64,000 nt of DNA from Paracoccus denitrificans (GTDB lineage: Bacteria > Pseudomonadota > Alphaproteobacteria > Rhodobacterales > Rhodobacteraceae), in the NCBI GenBank assembly GCA_003240735.1, contig QFNE01000001.1:1-64000 (forward strand). The letters are read 5' to 3'. Within the stretch, counting starts at the first letter, position 1; every line of letters starts with the position of its first letter. A program made the translations under genes and the position numbers. Under the pieces are notes generated by a model, which was given only the letters and a program-made list of their open reading frames with translations, did no database searches and was not told the origin of the DNA. Below, piece after piece: positions 17,810 through 27,324 of this stretch.

Positions 17810-17839
17810 GTCACACCCCATTCACTTTCAGTTTATAGT
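17810..17839 (+). promoter_or_regulatory. Candidate promoter of the autotransporter gene
   Basis: GTCACA (17810-17815), an 18-base spacer and TATAGT (17834-17839) sit about 60 bases before the autotransporter ATG, in the divergent region shared with the ABC exporter. The -10 matches consensus at five of six bases, the -35 at four. Found by eye. Confidence 0.4.
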
Positions 17840-17901
17840 GGAACCACGCGCCCAGCGTTGCTAGCGTCCTGTCATCGCATAATGCCCGTCCGAGGTTTCT
17901 G

Positions 17902-20900
17902 ATGCCCCAATCGCCCCAGCTTTCGCCGTTTGGCACCATTCACCGCCGCGCGGCGCTGGCCTGCTCGACCGCCATCCTGACGGTCGCACTCGCTATGCCG
18001 GCACTGGGGCAGACATCGGTCTATTGGTCGAAAGACGACGGTGTATGGGACAGAACGACCGAGAACTGGGAGACATGGGCCGGTTTCAGCACAAAATTTG
18101 CGAATGGAAACATCGCACGGTTCAGGCAGGATGACGGGCAGCTGCGGACCGTGACTGTTGCAGAACCGACGGGCGGTATTCGCCCCCGAGAAATCATTGT
18201 CGAGAATGATGTGCAGCTTGCCTTTACGGGTGGTCAGCTGACAGGGGGTCAGAAAAAATTTCTTATCCGCAATGACGGCGAACTATCGATCGGTAATTCA
18301 CTTTCAGCTGCAAACGATGGCGTCATCGAGTTAGCTGGCAAAGGTACTACTGTTGTTACAGGGACAATTTCGGCCGCGAACAATGGAGTTCGCCCGACGG
18401 TTGTCAGCAATTCGTCCGGAACACTTATCTTCAGCAGCAGCGCGAGGATCGCGGGGTACTTTCTAAATCGAAGTGAGATGAGAGCAAATGGTACGCAGTT
18501 TGACGGCATCGTACGAAATCGCGCAACCGAATGCGGCGACGCAGACTATTGTGCGATTCTGACTGATACCTCTGTCAGTGGTGCAGTCATCAATGGTGGA
18601 TCCATGGAAATGACTGGGACTGCCACTGACGAGTTGAGCGCCAAAGCGGGAAAGATAGAGAACTACGGCGAGATGCTGCTTAGCGGCGTGCAGTCGGAAA
18701 CAGTAACAAACGGCGGTGGCGCCGACGTGGCGACGCTTACGTTGCGGGGACGAATCGACTCTGCTGTCGATAACCGGCAGGACGCTGACTTGACTCTTGA
18801 TGGCGCGACCGTGAACGGTTCCCTCAAATCTGCCGGCGACATCAAGCTGCGCGGACAATCTGCTGTTACGGATATCGAAATCAACAAGTCTGGTCGTCTG
18901 GACGCGGATTTGGCCGGCAGTGGGTTGACGGTTGGAAAGAAATTCTCCTCCAGCGGTCAGTTGGGATCAAATGGAAGTCGGTTGGCGGTATCCAGCAGCG
19001 TCGATGCAGAAACCCCCAGCATCTTCCTGTTAGCCGGCACCCGTCTCTCGTCCAGTGTCGCCTTCAAGGGCGGTGTGGCAACCAGCATGTCGGCTTCTGA
19101 TGTCGTCACAAAGGACATCTCGGTCGATGGCAAGCTGACCAACAGCGGGGATCTGGATGTTCGCGGCGCGGCTCTGAGCGTCACGAACGGTCCGGAAACA
19201 CGCGGGACGATCGAGAATGCGTGGCTGGCGACGCTGCGGTCCGACACGAAATTGGATGCCGACATTGTCAGCAAGGGGAAAGCGTTTCTAAGCGGTGACA
19301 TCACCGGGGATGTGACCACCGTCGGCCGAGCCGAGCTTACACTGGGAAGCAGAAGATGGAATGGTTCAAGATCGGCGAATATCACGGGAGACGTTCGTTC
19401 GACTGGATCGTTCCGGCTGGAAGGCGACACTACAGTCACCGGATCAGTTGTGGTCGCAGGTGGTGTAGCTGACCTTTCAAGCCATAAAATGACTGCCGCG
19501 AGCTTTACGAACAACGCGGAAAGCACGCTTGGCCGGATCGACGTGACGGGACAAATCCTGAACTGGAACAAGCTTGTCATTCGCGGCGACGCAAAGGGAA
19601 ACATACGCAATCAGGGCGGTGGGGCGAAGCTCACGACATGGGGGCGGGTCGATGGAAGTATCGATCTTGATGGCGGTGACAGCGAGATCGGGGGCGACGT
19701 GACCGGCACGGTGACGTTGTCCAGGGAGTCTAGCAAAGTCCTGTTCAGTCAGAATTCCAGCCTTGGCTCCGCGTCGACCGGCGCGGGGCTTGTCATCGGT
19801 GCGGGCGCGACGGCCGCGATAGGTGCGGGCAGCAACACCTGGGGGACAGTCACTAGCGACGTCGATCTCAGCGGTAACGTGAACGTCGCCTCGACCCTTC
19901 GGGGAAAGGTTTCGGGAACGGCCGGGTCTTTGGTCGACGTGGCGAACACCGGCCGAGTTGAAGGAAATATCGACACCTCAGGGAAAATCGCGGTCCGCGG
20001 CCGGGTCGATGGGGCGGTTACAGTCTCAGAAACCGGGCGCTTTGAAGCGATCGGCGACCGGGCTGACATCGGCAGCATCGAAAGCAGCGGCACGGCCTTG
20101 GTCGCAAAGGATGCCAATCTGTCGACCAAGGCGTTCGTCAACCGCGGCGATCTTACTGTCGCCGGGACGGTAAACCTGGTCGGAAATGACGGTCAGACGC
20201 TGACCAATCACGGCAATCTTGCAAGTTCAGGACGTATTGACGGCACCCTGGAGAATGCCGCCGGCGCGACGTCCAATCTGTCCGGCGATATCAGGACCGT
20301 AAAGAACGCGGGCACTGTCGTGGTCGACAAAGACCGAAATCTGGCCGTCTCGGACCGACTGGTCAATCAGGATGGTGCGACACTGAACGTTAACGGCAGC
20401 ATTTCAGGGGCCGGCAACCCGGCAAATGTGATCAACGAGGCGACGGGGACGATCGTCCTGGGTGCCGGAAGCGCGATTTTCGGGAACGTGCAAAACAACG
20501 GCACAACTCAGCTTGTGGGGCAAAGCAGGATCGGTGGCGATTTCATCAATACCGGTGCGCTCAACAACGAGGGCGCCGCAGAGGCGGTCGATTTCAACGT
20601 CAGCGGACGCCTTACCAACGACGGAAGCATTTCAGCGCTGAACGGCAATGCGATCAATATCACCGCTGGAAACGTGACCAACAACGGAACCATCTCGGGG
20701 ACGGTTTTCTTCGACGGAGCGCTGGACAACTATCAGGATCTGAAGCTGAACGGTGGCAGCCTTGGGGGTGATGTCAACAACCGCCCGTCCGGGTCGTTGT
20801 CTATCGCCGGGACAGTGGATGCCAACGGCAATGAAATATTCAACTCCGGCACCATGAGCATCGCCAAGGCGGCGACGCTTCGTGATGTCGAACAGGTGAC

Positions 20901-23859
20901 GAACTCGAACAAGCTGGTCAGCCTTGGAACCATCGACGGGCGACTGGTCAACGAAGGCTCTGGCACGGCAGAGCTTGCCGGCCAAGTCACCGGAACTGTG
21001 ACAAACGCAGGCGACATGTCCTTGCACGATGGGTTCGTCATCGGGTCCGGTGAGCCGGGAAATGGCGTTCTCTACAACAGCGGCAACGTGGCGGGTATCG
21101 ATGGGTCGGCGGCGAACGGTCTGACAGCAGGCCGCGTCGTCAATAGCGGCAGCATTGCCTTGAAAGATTATTCCGGCGACATCGAAAGTTCATCGGGAGC
21201 CGTTTCGCTGACCGGAGTGACCGGAGGGAATGTCGCAGCTAGCGGCGGGACCCTGACGTCGAAAGGGACTATTGATGGCAGCGTGAAATCCGGTGCGCAG
21301 ACCGAGCTTGCAGGCAAGGTCGGCAAAGATCTGGAGGTCTTTGGCGGACAAACGAAAATTACGGCGGACCTCGCAGTCGCAGGTGATGTCAAAGTGACAG
21401 GCGGGTCTCTGAATATCCCGGCGTCGAACGTTGCCGGAAACCAGCGCGCACTGACCGCGCAGACTGTCGCCATTACCGGCGCAGACACTTCGGCCTCTGT
21501 CGCTGACAGCGGCAAAATCGCCGCAAAATTCATTGTCGTTTCGGACCGGGCGAGCGTCACATCAGCAGGCACGCTGGCGGGGGCGATCAAGGTCGACAAG
21601 GGGTCCACCCTTCGCTCGACTGGAACCATCACGGGTGACCTGACGACGGACGGCAGGGCTGAGCTGTCCGGGCATGCGGGGTCGATCACCGTCGCGCGAG
21701 AGGGCGAGCTGAATATTCGCGCGCCGTTGACGGCCACATCCGTCATGAACAACGGAAATGTCGACCAGCAAGATACTCTGGACGCGGCCAAGTTCAGTAA
21801 CAGCTCGACCGGGACGTATGCTCTGGCGGGACGCCTCGTGGGTGACGCGGAAAACGCAGGGCAGATGACCGTCGCAGATGGCGGGGCGGTATCCGGAACG
21901 ATCACCAATAATCAGCGGCTTGATGCACAAGGCGCCATGTCGGCGCAGAATATTATCAATACTGCGTCCGGTAAACTTCGGATGGCGGGACGCCTCTCGG
22001 GATCGGTCGATACGTCGGGTGATGCGACCATTCTGGCTGGGGTGAGTGAAGCCGTGACTTATCACGGCGGCACGCTTCGTTTTTCCGAGCCGACGGACAG
22101 GAGCGGACGGGCAATTGCGGTCCCGGTTGATCTGGGAAAAACCTTCAGGATGACCGGAGGCGCAGTCGACATCACGCCCATCGATTACGTCAGCGTCGAC
22201 AGGACCATCATCCAAGACACTGCGACCTTGAACGTCGCGGGTCGGCTGGACAGCGCGATCACGAACGACGGCAAACTGAACCTGACGGGCACGGTGCGCG
22301 GCAATACGGCAAACGCGGGCGAAATGACCCTTACAAACGGCAGTGCTGTCGACGGAACCTTGACCAACACGGGCACGATTTCCGCGACCGGCCGTTCAAC
22401 GATGGGTGGACTATCGTCAGCTAACGGTGTCGTCGATCTGCAGAACGGCTCGACTGCCGATGAATTGGTCGTTGGCAGAGGGGGGATCAGCGGCGGGAAA
22501 TTCTTGATGGATGCCGGGTTGATCACCGGCAGCGAGACCCGCGACATCGACCGGATCAGCAGTCAGGGGGCCATCACCGGCGCGCTGACCTTTGACTTTG
22601 ACGTCGACGGATCAGTCGGCGCCGGTCAGATCGGCGAGCGGACGCAGATCATCGCCGCCAACGCGCCCGCAGCGCAGAACACGTTTACCGTGGCATCTGT
22701 AACGGGTCTGCCGACGGTCAGTGAACAGCTGATCTATGGCGTGCAGCGTGACGATACGGGCAACGTCTATATGATCACCGACGTGAACCCTGCGGCGGGT
22801 GCACTGGCAGGCAACGTCACCTTGACCCAGTCGCTGATCGGTTCGGTCGTGAACCGGCCGACCAGCCCGCTGGTCGGGGGGCTGGCCACCGGGGTCGAAG
22901 AAAACCCCTGCGGGACGGGCGCCTGGGGCCGCTTCATCGGTGGTCGCGCCGATGCCACCGGCGGGACGCGCAACAGCACCGGAACCTATGACAGCAAGAT
23001 TTCCGCCACCTATCGCGGTATTCAGGTCGGTGGCGACTTCGCGTGTTTTGGCGGGCATTACAGCGGCTGGGACATGGCCTTCGGCGCGCTGGGTGGCGTG
23101 AACGACGGCTCGACCGAACAGCCGGTCTATGCCACCAGCGTGACCGACCCCAGCAAACTGTCCAGCACGATGAGCTCGATCACCAAGGCCGATTTCCATC
23201 AGGTCTATGGCGGGCTTTACATGACGGCCAGCAAGGATCGCATCGTTGCCGATCTTCAGATCCGGCGCGAGCGGACCGATTTTGACATCGTCAACACGCC
23301 AGTCGCGGGCAGCGGCACGCAAGGTCTGTTGCTGGACGACGAATTCTCCAGCAACGCCACGACGATCTCGGGCTCGCTCAGCTATATCGTGCCGATGTCG
23401 TCGCCCAACTGGTCGCTGACCCCGACGGCGGGCTTTGCGCTGACCAACACCAGCACCGACCAGATCAAGTTCAAGAACGGCGCCAAGCTGAAGATCGAGG
23501 ATGCCAAGGCGCGGGTCGCGTTTGTGGGGGCCAGCCTGTCGCGCACGGAGGTCGCGGCAGACGACCGCTCGGCCTATACCGGGTTTGCGACGGGGACGTT
23601 CTACAAGGACTTTTCGGACAGCACCGCATCGCAATTCACCACCTCGATCGACGGCCAAATGCAGTCCCCCGAACGGCTGGTGTCCGACAACCTTGGCGCC
23701 TACGGGGAAATCAGTGTCGGCGTGAACTATGTCCGCATTCTGGAACAACGGGGCAAATCCGCGCCGCGTCAGTTCAACGCCTCGTTGCGGCTGGACGGGC
23801 GGACGGGTGACACGCTCGACAGTGTGGGTGTGACTGGACAGATGCGGTTCCAGTTCTAG
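17902..23859 (+). CDS. Giant autotransporter (type Va-like) surface protein
   Basis: 1985 residues from ATG 17902 behind GAGG. A Sec signal peptide covers about residues 1-37. Residues ~40-1640 are a Ser/Thr/Gly/Asn-rich passenger made of many degenerate short repeats of the type LTNxGxLxxxGxxxG, which suggests a long right-handed beta-helix. From about 1665 (GAWGRFIGGRADATGG) to the end is a beta-barrel translocator with alternating strands and a terminal Phe. Adhesin or surface-shield roles are usual for such proteins; no protease triad is seen. The early passenger (about 18200-18900) looks AT-richer than neighbouring genes. It is followed 78 bases later by tssK in the same direction. Confidence 0.85.
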   Translation: MPQSPQLSPFGTIHRRAALACSTAILTVALAMPALGQTSVYWSKDDGVWDRTTENWETWAGFSTKFANGNIARFRQDDGQLRTVTVAEPTGGIRPREIIVENDVQLAFTGGQLTGGQKKFLIRNDGELSIGNSLSAANDGVIELAGKGTTVVTGTISAANNGVRPTVVSNSSGTLIFSSSARIAGYFLNRSEMRANGTQFDGIVRNRATECGDADYCAILTDTSVSGAVINGGSMEMTGTATDELSAKAGKIENYGEMLLSGVQSETVTNGGGADVATLTLRGRIDSAVDNRQDADLTLDGATVNGSLKSAGDIKLRGQSAVTDIEINKSGRLDADLAGSGLTVGKKFSSSGQLGSNGSRLAVSSSVDAETPSIFLLAGTRLSSSVAFKGGVATSMSASDVVTKDISVDGKLTNSGDLDVRGAALSVTNGPETRGTIENAWLATLRSDTKLDADIVSKGKAFLSGDITGDVTTVGRAELTLGSRRWNGSRSANITGDVRSTGSFRLEGDTTVTGSVVVAGGVADLSSHKMTAASFTNNAESTLGRIDVTGQILNWNKLVIRGDAKGNIRNQGGGAKLTTWGRVDGSIDLDGGDSEIGGDVTGTVTLSRESSKVLFSQNSSLGSASTGAGLVIGAGATAAIGAGSNTWGTVTSDVDLSGNVNVASTLRGKVSGTAGSLVDVANTGRVEGNIDTSGKIAVRGRVDGAVTVSETGRFEAIGDRADIGSIESSGTALVAKDANLSTKAFVNRGDLTVAGTVNLVGNDGQTLTNHGNLASSGRIDGTLENAAGATSNLSGDIRTVKNAGTVVVDKDRNLAVSDRLVNQDGATLNVNGSISGAGNPANVINEATGTIVLGAGSAIFGNVQNNGTTQLVGQSRIGGDFINTGALNNEGAAEAVDFNVSGRLTNDGSISALNGNAINITAGNVTNNGTISGTVFFDGALDNYQDLKLNGGSLGGDVNNRPSGSLSIAGTVDANGNEIFNSGTMSIAKAATLRDVEQVTNSNKLVSLGTIDGRLVNEGSGTAELAGQVTGTVTNAGDMSLHDGFVIGSGEPGNGVLYNSGNVAGIDGSAANGLTAGRVVNSGSIALKDYSGDIESSSGAVSLTGVTGGNVAASGGTLTSKGTIDGSVKSGAQTELAGKVGKDLEVFGGQTKITADLAVAGDVKVTGGSLNIPASNVAGNQRALTAQTVAITGADTSASVADSGKIAAKFIVVSDRASVTSAGTLAGAIKVDKGSTLRSTGTITGDLTTDGRAELSGHAGSITVAREGELNIRAPLTATSVMNNGNVDQQDTLDAAKFSNSSTGTYALAGRLVGDAENAGQMTVADGGAVSGTITNNQRLDAQGAMSAQNIINTASGKLRMAGRLSGSVDTSGDATILAGVSEAVTYHGGTLRFSEPTDRSGRAIAVPVDLGKTFRMTGGAVDITPIDYVSVDRTIIQDTATLNVAGRLDSAITNDGKLNLTGTVRGNTANAGEMTLTNGSAVDGTLTNTGTISATGRSTMGGLSSANGVVDLQNGSTADELVVGRGGISGGKFLMDAGLITGSETRDIDRISSQGAITGALTFDFDVDGSVGAGQIGERTQIIAANAPAAQNTFTVASVTGLPTVSEQLIYGVQRDDTGNVYMITDVNPAAGALAGNVTLTQSLIGSVVNRPTSPLVGGLATGVEENPCGTGAWGRFIGGRADATGGTRNSTGTYDSKISATYRGIQVGGDFACFGGHYSGWDMAFGALGGVNDGSTEQPVYATSVTDPSKLSSTMSSITKADFHQVYGGLYMTASKDRIVADLQIRRERTDFDIVNTPVAGSGTQGLLLDDEFSSNATTISGSLSYIVPMSSPNWSLTPTAGFALTNTSTDQIKFKNGAKLKIEDAKARVAFVGASLSRTEVAADDRSAYTGFATGTFYKDFSDSTASQFTTSIDGQMQSPERLVSDNLGAYGEISVGVNYVRILEQRGKSAPRQFNASLRLDGRTGDTLDSVGVTGQMRFQF

Positions 23860-23898
23860 GCGACTTGACCATCGGTCGCGGGCCGGTTGATCTTATGG

Positions 23899-23926
23899 CG
23901 GCCCGCACGGTTGGTGCCGGCGTGAC
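23899..23926 (+). other. GC-rich inverted repeat before tssK
   Basis: GGGCC and GGCCC segments flank TTATG in the 78-base gap between the autotransporter and tssK. There is no T-run, so the gap may not separate the transcripts. Exact stem ends are approximate. Confidence 0.3.
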
Positions 23927-23937
23927 GAGGTAGATGC

Positions 23938-25272
23938 ATGTCCTGGTTCAGCAAGGTCGCCTGGAAAGAGGGGTTGTTCCTGCAGCCCCACCACCTGCAG
24001 CAGGCGGATCGCTGGGTTGAAAACCTTGTGGCGGCGCGGACGCGGCTGATCACCCCCTATCCGTGGGGCGTGGCGGAAATGACCATCGACCGCGACATGA
24101 TCCAGCAGGGCCGGATCGGTCTGCGGTCGGTGTCGGGCATCATGCCGGATGGCACACCTTTCGATGCACCGGGGACCGCCCCCCTGCCGATCCCGGTCGA
24201 AGTTCCGGCCGACGCAGCGGGGATGAGCGTCTGGCTGACCCTGCCCGATGCCGCCCCGAACGCGCGCGATGCCGCCCCCCTGGATGATGAGGCCGCCAAT
24301 ACCCGCTGGGGGATCGTCGCCGAAACCGTCAGCGACAGCGCATCCGGCATGCGGCTGGAACAGGTTCTGGAATTGGCGGTACCGCGGCTGGAACTGGCGA
24401 TCCGCAAATCCCCCCGCCCCGGGTATCAGAACCTGCGGCTGGCGCTGATCCAAGAGGTTCGCGACGGCGTCGTCACCATCGACACAACATTGCCGCCCCC
24501 GGCATTGGTCATCGGGGCGCATCCGCAATTGCTGGGGTATCTCAACCGCGTCATCGGCTGGATCGAGGCGCGTTTGGAAAGCCTTGCCCGCTATGCCGCC
24601 GATCCCAGCGCCGGCGGGGGAATGCAGGCCATCGACTATCTGATGCTGATGGTCCTGAACCGTGAAATCGGCGTCCTGCGCCACATGGCCGGCGTTCACG
24701 CAATTCATCCGGAACGGCTTTACGAACGGCTCGTGTCGCTGGCCGGAGAGCTTGCGACCTTTGATGCCGGGTCGCGCCTGGCGCCCAAGTATGAGGCGTA
24801 TCGCCACGACGATGCCAAGGAAAGCTTTGGCCCGGTCGTGGCCGACATCCAACGGCTTCTGTCCCGCGATGTGGGCCGCGCGATCCGCCTGCCGCTGCGG
24901 CAGGTGCGTCGCAACAGCTATCTGTCCGAGGTGCCCGATCGGAACCTCTTCCGCGACGCGACCTTCGTCATCGAGGTCGAAAGCGCCAAGCCCCAGACGC
25001 AGGTCCAGTCCCAGTTCCCCGAGCTGTGCAAGGTCGGCCCGAACACGCGCATGGCCGAAATCGTTAATAACAACCTGCCCGGCATCGGTCTGGTCCATCT
25101 GCCTAACCCACCCCGGCAGATCAGGGTGTTGTCGACCAACGTCTATTTCCGGTTGGAAAAGAATTCGGCGCTGTGGAGAGAGTTTTCCACCGCTCCGGCG
25201 ATCGGGATGCATTTTGCCGGCGATTGGCCGGAACTAAAGCTGGAATTGTGGGCTGTGCCCGAACGGTCGTAA
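23938..25272 (+). CDS. tssK: Type VI secretion baseplate subunit TssK
   Basis: 444 residues. The N-terminus VAWKEGLFLQPHHLQQADRW is the hallmark of TssK/ImpJ/VasE. TssK forms trimers that dock the phage-like baseplate onto the TssLM membrane complex. The start codon follows GAGGTAGATGC. It opens the T6SS gene run and is nine bases ahead of tssL, its direct partner. Confidence 0.96.
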   Translation: MSWFSKVAWKEGLFLQPHHLQQADRWVENLVAARTRLITPYPWGVAEMTIDRDMIQQGRIGLRSVSGIMPDGTPFDAPGTAPLPIPVEVPADAAGMSVWLTLPDAAPNARDAAPLDDEAANTRWGIVAETVSDSASGMRLEQVLELAVPRLELAIRKSPRPGYQNLRLALIQEVRDGVVTIDTTLPPPALVIGAHPQLLGYLNRVIGWIEARLESLARYAADPSAGGGMQAIDYLMLMVLNREIGVLRHMAGVHAIHPERLYERLVSLAGELATFDAGSRLAPKYEAYRHDDAKESFGPVVADIQRLLSRDVGRAIRLPLRQVRRNSYLSEVPDRNLFRDATFVIEVESAKPQTQVQSQFPELCKVGPNTRMAEIVNNNLPGIGLVHLPNPPRQIRVLSTNVYFRLEKNSALWREFSTAPAIGMHFAGDWPELKLELWAVPERS

Positions 25273-25281
25273 GGACAGCGG

Positions 25282-27324
25282 ATGCCCGCAGGCAGACAGG
25301 ACGACGACAAGACCCAGATTGGTCAGGGGGCGCCGCAAGGCAACCCCGATGACGCACCGTTCCGACCCGCGCCCGACCCGCAGGGCGGGGGTGACCGGAC
25401 GGTGATCGGTGGCCCAATGCCGGGGGCCGGGGGACGGCCCGTCGACCCTTCGCAAGGTTGGGGTCAGCCTGCACCGCCGCCGCAGGGTGACTGGGGTCGC
25501 CCGGGGGCCACAATGCCGCCGCAAGGCTATGGTCAGGCGCAGAATCCGGGGTCTGGCGACACGTGGGTCGGGGGCCCGGTCCGTCAGCCCCAGCAGGGTT
25601 GGCAGGGCAACCCTGCCCCGGCCGGATGGAATGCACCCCCGGCGCAGACCCCGCCCCCTCATCACCCGCAGGCACCGCCTCCGGGTCAGCCCTATGGCGG
25701 CTCTCCCTTTGGCCCGGCGGGCGGGCAGCCCGATCCTTATGGGCAGGGCGGCCCGTCGGGGTACTCCAATCAGGGATACCCGCCGCAAGGTCAGGGTCAG
25801 CAGGGATTTGGCCAGCCGCCCGGGCAGGGCTACGGCCAGCCATACGCCAATGATCCCTATGACCGCGCGCCGCATGCCAGTGGCTATGCCAACCCCGTCG
25901 CCGGGATCGGGCAGGCCGCATCCGGCAATCGCGGGTTCTTCCCTGATATCGTCCGCGACCATCAGGGCGTGGCCCCGCAGGCACAGGCGCGCATCCCGCT
26001 GTCACAGGCGATGCAGGTCAAGCCGCTTGAAAAGGGCAGTTCGTCGAACCCGCTGATCGCGGCCGCAGCGCCGTTGCTGATCCTGCTGGGGCGCCTGCGC
26101 ACCGGGTTGGTGGAAATGCGGGCCGCGCCGCTGATGGATCACGTCACCCGCGAAATCGACGCGTTCGAGCGCAAGGCGATGTCTCTGGGCGTGTCCCCGC
26201 ACGAGGCGCTGGTTGCCAAATACATGCTGTCGGGCACCGCCGACGACATCGTCCAGAATCTGCCCGGCGCGGATCGGGGCGACTGGCTTCAGTATTCCAT
26301 GGTCGCGCGGTTCTTCCACCGCCGCGATTCGGGTGTGGGGTTCTTTCAGGAAACCGAAAAGGCGATGCAGGCGCCGGGACAGAATTATAACCTGCTGGAA
26401 CTGATCCTGACCTGCCTGTCACTGGGATTCGAAGGCCAGTACCGCACGATGCCGAATGGCGGGGTCGAGCTGTCGCGCATCCGCCACGCCATCTATGAAA
26501 CGCTGCGTCGGGTGCAGCCGCGCCCGGACGAGGACATCTCGGTCGTGTGGACGCCGGTCGAACTGGGCGCCAAGCGGCGGTTTGGCATCATCTCGGTCCC
26601 GGTCGTTCTGGGGACAGCCGCGATCCTGCTGGTGGCCCTGTTCGGAACGCTGACAACGCTGATCAACCGCGACGGCGCCGCAGCCGCGCAGAACCTGTTG
26701 GCCCTGCATCCGGGCGATGTCCGCATCGCGATCGAGCGCACCGGCCCCGCATTCGTCCCTGCCCCCCCTGAACAGCTGGAACGCGTGCGCACCGCGTTCG
26801 CCCCAGAAATCCAAAGCGGCACGGTCGAGGTCGGCCTGAAAGGCGATTACATCAGCATCCGGGTCGGCGACCTGCAGCTGTTCGACACCGGCAAGGTGGA
26901 AACCAAACCCGGCTTTGCCGCGATGGCAGACAAGATCACCGAGGTGCTGAACGCCGAGGGCGGCCCCGTGCTGGTCCAGGGCTATACCGACAACGTCCCC
27001 TTGTCCGGGCGCGGCCAGTTCAAGAACAACGTCGCCCTGTCCGAGGCGCGCGCCAACTCGGTCAGGGACCAGTTGGCCCGCACCATCGATGACGCAGGGC
27101 GTATTACCGTCGAAGGCAAGGGCGAGGCTGACCCCGTCGGTGACAACGCGACCGACGAAGGCCGCGCCAAGAACCGCCGGGTCGAAGTGCTGCTGGCCCG
27201 CGAAGGAACCTATGGCGACACCCCTGCGCCGACACCTGGGATCGGTGCCAACGCATCGGCCAACGCGGCCCCCGCAACACTTGCCACCCCTCAACCGACC
27301 CAACAGCCCGAGCCGTCGCAATGA
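25282..27324 (+). CDS. tssL: T6SS membrane subunit TssL (DotU) with OmpA domain
   Basis: 680 residues, an 'evolved' TssL. Residues ~1-215 are a Pro/Gly/Gln-rich low-complexity cytoplasmic tail with repeated PPQGxGQ-like words. The DotU domain spans ~245-425, a single membrane helix lies near 433-455 (VPVVLGTAAILLVALFG), and a periplasmic OmpA-like peptidoglycan-binding domain with NVALSEARANSVRD closes the protein. It anchors the T6SS in the inner membrane and, through the OmpA domain, to peptidoglycan. It overlaps tssM by four bases. The very long N-terminal tail is unusual. Confidence 0.95.
   Translation: MPAGRQDDDKTQIGQGAPQGNPDDAPFRPAPDPQGGGDRTVIGGPMPGAGGRPVDPSQGWGQPAPPPQGDWGRPGATMPPQGYGQAQNPGSGDTWVGGPVRQPQQGWQGNPAPAGWNAPPAQTPPPHHPQAPPPGQPYGGSPFGPAGGQPDPYGQGGPSGYSNQGYPPQGQGQQGFGQPPGQGYGQPYANDPYDRAPHASGYANPVAGIGQAASGNRGFFPDIVRDHQGVAPQAQARIPLSQAMQVKPLEKGSSSNPLIAAAAPLLILLGRLRTGLVEMRAAPLMDHVTREIDAFERKAMSLGVSPHEALVAKYMLSGTADDIVQNLPGADRGDWLQYSMVARFFHRRDSGVGFFQETEKAMQAPGQNYNLLELILTCLSLGFEGQYRTMPNGGVELSRIRHAIYETLRRVQPRPDEDISVVWTPVELGAKRRFGIISVPVVLGTAAILLVALFGTLTTLINRDGAAAAQNLLALHPGDVRIAIERTGPAFVPAPPEQLERVRTAFAPEIQSGTVEVGLKGDYISIRVGDLQLFDTGKVETKPGFAAMADKITEVLNAEGGPVLVQGYTDNVPLSGRGQFKNNVALSEARANSVRDQLARTIDDAGRITVEGKGEADPVGDNATDEGRAKNRRVEVLLAREGTYGDTPAPTPGIGANASANAAPATLATPQPTQQPEPSQ

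Noticed and set aside
20140..20160. RGD motif in the autotransporter passenger as an integrin ligand
   Set aside because: One RGD tripeptide in a ~1600-residue Gly/Asn/Asp-rich repeat is expected by chance, and host association is unknown.
22612..23748. 378-codon minus-strand open frame inside the autotransporter barrel
   Set aside because: Its Arg/Gly/Asp/His-rich composition is typical of antisense frames in high-GC genes. The plus strand encodes a well-formed beta-barrel.
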